Source: Halobacteriales archaeon
GTDB lineage: Archaea; Halobacteriota; Halobacteria; Halobacteriales; SKSH01
Length of the DNA: 10,020 nucleotides
Direction: 5' to 3'
NCBI GenBank assembly: GCA_007118075.1
Contig: SKSH01000182.1
Span: forward strand, 1 to 10,020
A program made the position numbers and the translations under genes. The notes under the pieces were generated by a model, which was not told where the DNA came from, did no database searches, and was given only the letters and a program-made list of their open reading frames with translations. The first letter of the stretch is position 1, and every line of letters starts with the position of its first letter. Of this stretch, positions 6,471 to 10,020 are shown piece after piece.

Positions 6471-8729
6471 ATGAGCTCACCAGGCGAGACCGAACTTGCG
6501 AAGGAACTCGGTGTATTCTCCGCGTTAGCCATTGGGACCGGCACCATGATCGGAGCTGGGATCTTCGTCCTACCCGCGACTGCCGTTGGTGTGGCCGGGC
6601 CGGCCGCCTCATTGGCTTTCGTGGTCGCCGGAGTAATCGCCCTGCTCACTGCACTGTCGATCAGCGAACTCGGTACTGCCATGCCGAAGGCAGGTGGTGG
6701 ATATTACTATATCAACGATGCTCTCGGGCCGTTATTCGGTTCTATCGCCGGTTGGGGTAACTGGTTGGGGCTCGCGTTCGCAACTGCATTCTACATGCTC
6801 GGATTCGGAGATTATGCGTCGATTTACCTCACCATCCCTGAGTTTCTCTTCCTCGACGGGTCACAAATCGCCGCACTTCTCGCAGGGATGTTATTTATCG
6901 GAATTAACTACTATGGAGCGAAAGAAACTGGACGTGCGCAAATCCTCATCGTTGTGATTTTACTCTTCGTCTTGCTCATTTTCACCGCGGTAGGGCTTTC
7001 CAATGTGGAACTCGATAATCTCAGACCGTTCTTCCCCGAGGATAAGGGTGGTGCCACCACAGTACTTCCGGCTGCGGGGCTCATTTTCGTCACATATCTC
7101 GGTTTTGCAGAGATCAATACTGTCGCTGAGGAGATGAAAAATCCAGGACGGAACCTGCCGATTGCGGTCATTGGTAGCCTGGTGTTCGTCATATTCCTCT
7201 ATGCGTTGGTGATGAGCGTAGTAGTCGGTATCGATGGACCGGCAACGGTTGAAGGATTTGAAGAGCAGGCCGTCGCGAGATTGGGAGAGATAATCCTTGG
7301 TGGCACAGGACTAGCATTGCTCACGTTCGGTGGACTGCTTGCCACCGCTTCGTCCGCTAACGCGTCCATACTCGCCTCTTCTAGAATCAATTTCGCCATG
7401 GGTAGAGACAAAATCATCACCGATTGGATCAATCAAATCCACCCTCGATTTTTCACTCCGTACCGGTCAATCGTTATTACAGGTGCAATCATCCTGGTCT
7501 TCATTGTCTGGGGAAGTGTCGAGAACCTGGCCAAGGCGGGGAGCATCCTGCACTTGATTGTCTATGGGTTATTGAACATCGCCCTCATCGTCTATCGTGA
7601 GACCGAGTATCCCGGCTACGATCCGGACTTCAAGGTTCCACTCTATCCGTTCGTCCCAGCTTTCGGTGCAATCCTCTCGTTCGCACTCATATTCGCGATG
7701 GCGCCGATCGAGATTATCCTCAGTGCAATCTTCGTTGTGTTCGGGGGAATCTGGTATCTACTGTATGCGAAAAAGCATGCCGATGGGGTTGGATTGGTTG
7801 GTGAAGCCATCGCACCAAACGGTGACGACGCAGAGACAGAACAGGCATACCGGGTTGTGGTCCCGATTTCCAATCCCGACACGCAGCAACGGTTACTCAG
7901 ACTTGCTGCAGCGAGTGCACAGACCCATACCGAGGTCGACATTCCAGAATTGGTAGCGGTTAATGTCATCGAGGTTCCCCAACAAACGTCGCTAGAGCAA
8001 AAACTCCACTTCGAAGAGGAGCGTATTCAGCGACAACAGGATCTCCTTGAGAGTGCCCGTGAAGCCGCAGAGGGATTGAACGTAAGCCTTCGGACCAGAG
8101 CCATAATCGGGCGAAACAGTGGTCGTGTGCTTCTCTCGGTGATAGAAGAGGAAAATGCTGACATGGTCATCATGGGCTGGAAAGCAATAAAACTCCGTCG
8201 AGAGGTTGTCTTTGGGACGACCGTCGACCTGGTGTTGCGTGATGCACCGTGCGACGTGGCACTCGTACATCTCGAGAAAGATCATATCGGGAATCCAGTC
8301 GCTCTCGCTGGAGGTGGCCCCCATGCGCCAACAGCAGCTCGTATGGCGGGTGATTTCGCCACTATCGAAAATGTCCTCCCAGTCCTACTCAACGTCCAGT
8401 CACCAAATCCCGAAGACGAAGCTGACAACGTGATAGAACGAGGGTTACATCAGATCGGAGTCGTCGCAGATAAGGCTGGTCTAGGTGAAAGCCAGTATGA
8501 AGCAGAAGTGAGGGTATCCTCCGATATAGAGAGGACCATCCTCGAAGAGGTAGCCAAATATGAGACCGTCTGTGTCGGTGTGTCTGAACGAGGGACACTC
8601 TCCCAAATGATGCTCGGAACCATCGCTAAGCGGATAGCTCAATTGGGCGATCGGAACGTCGTTCTCGTGAGAAGTCGAATCGACTCCCCAAAATCCATCC
8701 GTCAGGCGATTATTGAACGCCTGACATGA
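6471..8729 (+). CDS. APC-family amino-acid permease fused to two USP domains
   Basis: A 752-aa protein. Residues 1-435 form an APC-superfamily transporter with about 12 membrane helices. The TM1 substrate-binding signature IGTGTMIGAGIFVLP is at 21-35, and the TM6/loop motif YLGFAEINTVAEEMKNPGR is at 209-227. After TM12 come two cytoplasmic universal-stress-protein-like domains, about 459-600 and 609-737. This permease-USP layout is common in haloarchaea, often annotated as cationic amino-acid transporters, but the exact substrate is not evident. The USP loops have the spacing G-x2-X-x9-G-T, but the second Gly is Ala572 in the first domain and Glu706 in the second, so ATP binding may be altered. 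The ATG at 6471 gives a short soluble N-terminus before TM1. A convergent K+-regulator gene starts its stop 15 bp after this one ends. Confidence 0.94.
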   Translation: MSSPGETELAKELGVFSALAIGTGTMIGAGIFVLPATAVGVAGPAASLAFVVAGVIALLTALSISELGTAMPKAGGGYYYINDALGPLFGSIAGWGNWLGLAFATAFYMLGFGDYASIYLTIPEFLFLDGSQIAALLAGMLFIGINYYGAKETGRAQILIVVILLFVLLIFTAVGLSNVELDNLRPFFPEDKGGATTVLPAAGLIFVTYLGFAEINTVAEEMKNPGRNLPIAVIGSLVFVIFLYALVMSVVVGIDGPATVEGFEEQAVARLGEIILGGTGLALLTFGGLLATASSANASILASSRINFAMGRDKIITDWINQIHPRFFTPYRSIVITGAIILVFIVWGSVENLAKAGSILHLIVYGLLNIALIVYRETEYPGYDPDFKVPLYPFVPAFGAILSFALIFAMAPIEIILSAIFVVFGGIWYLLYAKKHADGVGLVGEAIAPNGDDAETEQAYRVVVPISNPDTQQRLLRLAAASAQTHTEVDIPELVAVNVIEVPQQTSLEQKLHFEEERIQRQQDLLESAREAAEGLNVSLRTRAIIGRNSGRVLLSVIEEENADMVIMGWKAIKLRREVVFGTTVDLVLRDAPCDVALVHLEKDHIGNPVALAGGGPHAPTAARMAGDFATIENVLPVLLNVQSPNPEDEADNVIERGLHQIGVVADKAGLGESQYEAEVRVSSDIERTILEEVAKYETVCVGVSERGTLSQMMLGTIAKRIAQLGDRNVVLVRSRIDSPKSIRQAIIERLT
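8701..8725. terminator. Perfect hairpin at the convergent permease/RCK junction
   Basis: GTCAGGCG (8701-8708) and CGCCTGAC (8718-8725) form a perfect 8-bp stem with a 9-nt AT-rich loop, ending one base before the permease stop codon (8727-8729). It lies 20 bp past the stop of the converging RCK gene. Read on the minus strand, the stem is followed within a few nt by ATTTTG, so it could end the RCK transcript; on the plus strand no T-run follows. It could instead protect 3' ends of either message. It also encodes the permease C-terminus RQAIIERLT. Confidence 0.45.
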
Positions 8730-8744
8730 AGATGGAACAGTCTC

Positions 8745-10020
8745 TTAACTGAATCGAGAAATAAACGCTTCAATCGCCACCGGACGGCCGGCAATCACGA
8801 CAGTGTCATCTGATTCGAAGCGGAAATCGGGTCCGATACCGGTAATGATCTCACCAGAACGTTCGATAGCAACGACGGTAGCCTCAGTAACAGATCGGAT
8901 GTTTGCTTCTGCCAGGGATTGGCCTGCGAGTCCCTTGGCATCTACTCGCTCGAATTCAAACTCATCATGTGCGGTGAGAATTTCCACATCATCGAGTAAC
9001 TCAGCAGCCAATAGTTCCCCGGTGATGACGGACATCGACAGGACAAAATCGGCACCAGCGCTGTAGAGTTTCCAGACGTTATCTGGATTGTGTACCCGTG
9101 CAATGATGTCTACGTTTGGCGCCAATTGATTTAGAATGAGTGTTGAATAGATGGTCGTTGTGTCCTGATCCAAGGCCAGGATAACTGACCGATATGATTG
9201 AACATCTTGATTAAGGAACGTCGTGGGGTCGGTCGCATCGCCTACTATGTCAGGTTCAACAGAGGGATGAACATCGATGATATTGCACTCGTTCCCATAT
9301 GATTCAATCTGCCTCGCTGCTGCATGACCCACAGCTCCATATCCGCAAAGTAATATCCGCGATCGATCATCGAGATGTTGTGGGAGTTGGCGTGTAGAGA
9401 GACCGGCTAGTTCGTAATCACCAGCGATGAGTAGAATGGTATTTTCGACGATTTCAACGTCTGGGTCGGGGGGGATCAAGAACCGACCACCGAACCAGCC
9501 ACCGAATACCTGGAGGTTCTTGCCCTCGAATGCATCAGTATCTCGGAGGGTCTGACCAATCAGTGCACTCCCCTCCTCAATGAGAATTTCAGTGACCTGT
9601 ATCTCCGATCCATTCTCGAGTGATGCACGGAATTTCTCCGCAAACGAAGTTACGGCACGAAGCCCGAGACTTTCACCAAGTGCACGTGGGGCTTCGATAA
9701 CCACATCAGCGCCTGCATACCGATGATACTCAGCAGCATCCGATCTTCGAGCTGCGCTAATGACCGGGATATTAGGATTCGCTCGTTTCGCTGAGAGGAT
9801 TACTGTTGGATTCGTCTCATCATTTATATCAGCAACGACGGCGCTTGCTTCGCCGATATTTGCTTTCTGAAGTGTCTCGATCCGTTCCGAGTCTCCTACC
9901 ATCGCAGGAATGCCTCGATCGATTAATGACCGGACAACTTCGGTGTCGGTTTCTACATAGAGATATGGGACACCAGCTGCATCCAATTCACCACATAGCA
10001 CCTCATCCCTGAAGGAATAG
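8745..10020 (-). CDS. Double-RCK (TrkA-N/TrkA-C) K+ channel or transport protein, 5' end missing
   Basis: This is the C-terminal part of a longer gene: 424 codons are visible and the frame is still open at the right window edge. The visible part starts inside a first RCK/TrkA-N Rossmann domain (DAAGVPYLYVETD through IEAPRALGESLG). A TrkA-C domain follows (about 135-210), then a second RCK with the classical GYGAVG nucleotide motif (visible residues 226-231) and Asp249 after beta-2, which favours NAD(H). A final TrkA-C domain lies at about 350-424. Haloarchaeal relatives usually carry a two-helix ion-channel pore before the first RCK; that part is off-window, so a free Trk regulator cannot be excluded. 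A GTG at 10001 is in frame but lies inside the Rossmann fold and is unlikely to be the start. RCK domains sense nucleotides or ions to gate K+ flux at the cytoplasmic face. Confidence 0.92.
   Translation of the reverse strand, partial: YSFRDEVLCGELDAAGVPYLYVETDTEVVRSLIDRGIPAMVGDSERIETLQKANIGEASAVVADINDETNPTVILSAKRANPNIPVISAARRSDAAEYHRYAGADVVIEAPRALGESLGLRAVTSFAEKFRASLENGSEIQVTEILIEEGSALIGQTLRDTDAFEGKNLQVFGGWFGGRFLIPPDPDVEIVENTILLIAGDYELAGLSTRQLPQHLDDRSRILLCGYGAVGHAAARQIESYGNECNIIDVHPSVEPDIVGDATDPTTFLNQDVQSYRSVILALDQDTTTIYSTLILNQLAPNVDIIARVHNPDNVWKLYSAGADFVLSMSVITGELLAAELLDDVEILTAHDEFEFERVDAKGLAGQSLAEANIRSVTEATVVAIERSGEIITGIGPDFRFESDDTVVIAGRPVAIEAFISRFS

Noticed and set aside
1..10020. Mobile element, CRISPR array, tRNA/rRNA or defence island
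   Set aside because: No transposase or integrase genes, no regularly spaced repeats, and no cloverleaf-like sequence seen. All long genes are core haloarchaeal families.

Overview
This window looks like chromosomal DNA of a haloarchaeon (class Halobacteria). The evidence is the Cdc48 N-terminus, which is the typical haloarchaeal form; the strongly acidic proteins, rich in Asp and Glu; an archaeal type of DUF151 (bifunctional nuclease) protein; and an APC permease fused to universal-stress-protein (USP) domains. By eye, base composition is nearer balanced GC than the high GC of most haloarchaea, and intergenic DNA is clearly AT-richer. Genus cannot be assigned from this alone.

Layout, left to right: (1) 1-114, AT-rich 3' flank of cdc48 with two TTCGA-type palindromes and T-rich tracts on the transcribed (minus) strand. 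(2) 115-2340, minus strand, a complete two-ATPase-domain Cdc48/VAT unfoldase of 741 aa. (3) 2341-2561, a 221-bp divergent intergenic region with a perfect 9-3-9 inverted repeat just upstream of cdc48. (4) 2562-2783, plus strand, a 73-aa glycine-zipper membrane protein. (5) 2780-5701, minus strand, a 973-aa RND/MMPL-type exporter that meets the small gene tail to tail; both stop codons lie in one CTAG. (6) 5702-5854, divergent promoter region. (7) 5855-6337, plus strand, a DUF151 protein. (8) 6338-6470, intergenic, with a likely promoter and an 11-bp direct repeat. (9) 6471-8729, plus strand, a 752-aa amino-acid permease with two C-terminal USP-like domains. (10) 8745-10020, minus strand, the C-terminal part of a double-RCK (TrkA-type) potassium channel or transport regulator, cut by the right window edge. 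Genes 9 and 10 converge with a 15-bp gap, and a perfect 8-bp hairpin sits at the junction.

The genes do not form one operon: every neighbouring pair is divergent or convergent except DUF151 and the permease, which are separated by 133 bp with their own signals. Functionally this is a core neighbourhood of protein quality control, membrane export, solute uptake and K+ regulation. I see no transposase, integrase, CRISPR array, RNA gene, toxin-antitoxin pair or defence cassette, and no convincing new multi-gene system. The points worth a second look are small-scale: palindromes and repeats at promoters and gene ends, loss of a proton-relay Asp in one half of the RND exporter, a calcium-loop-like motif in its ectodomain, degenerate nucleotide loops in both USP domains, and the small glycine-zipper protein.
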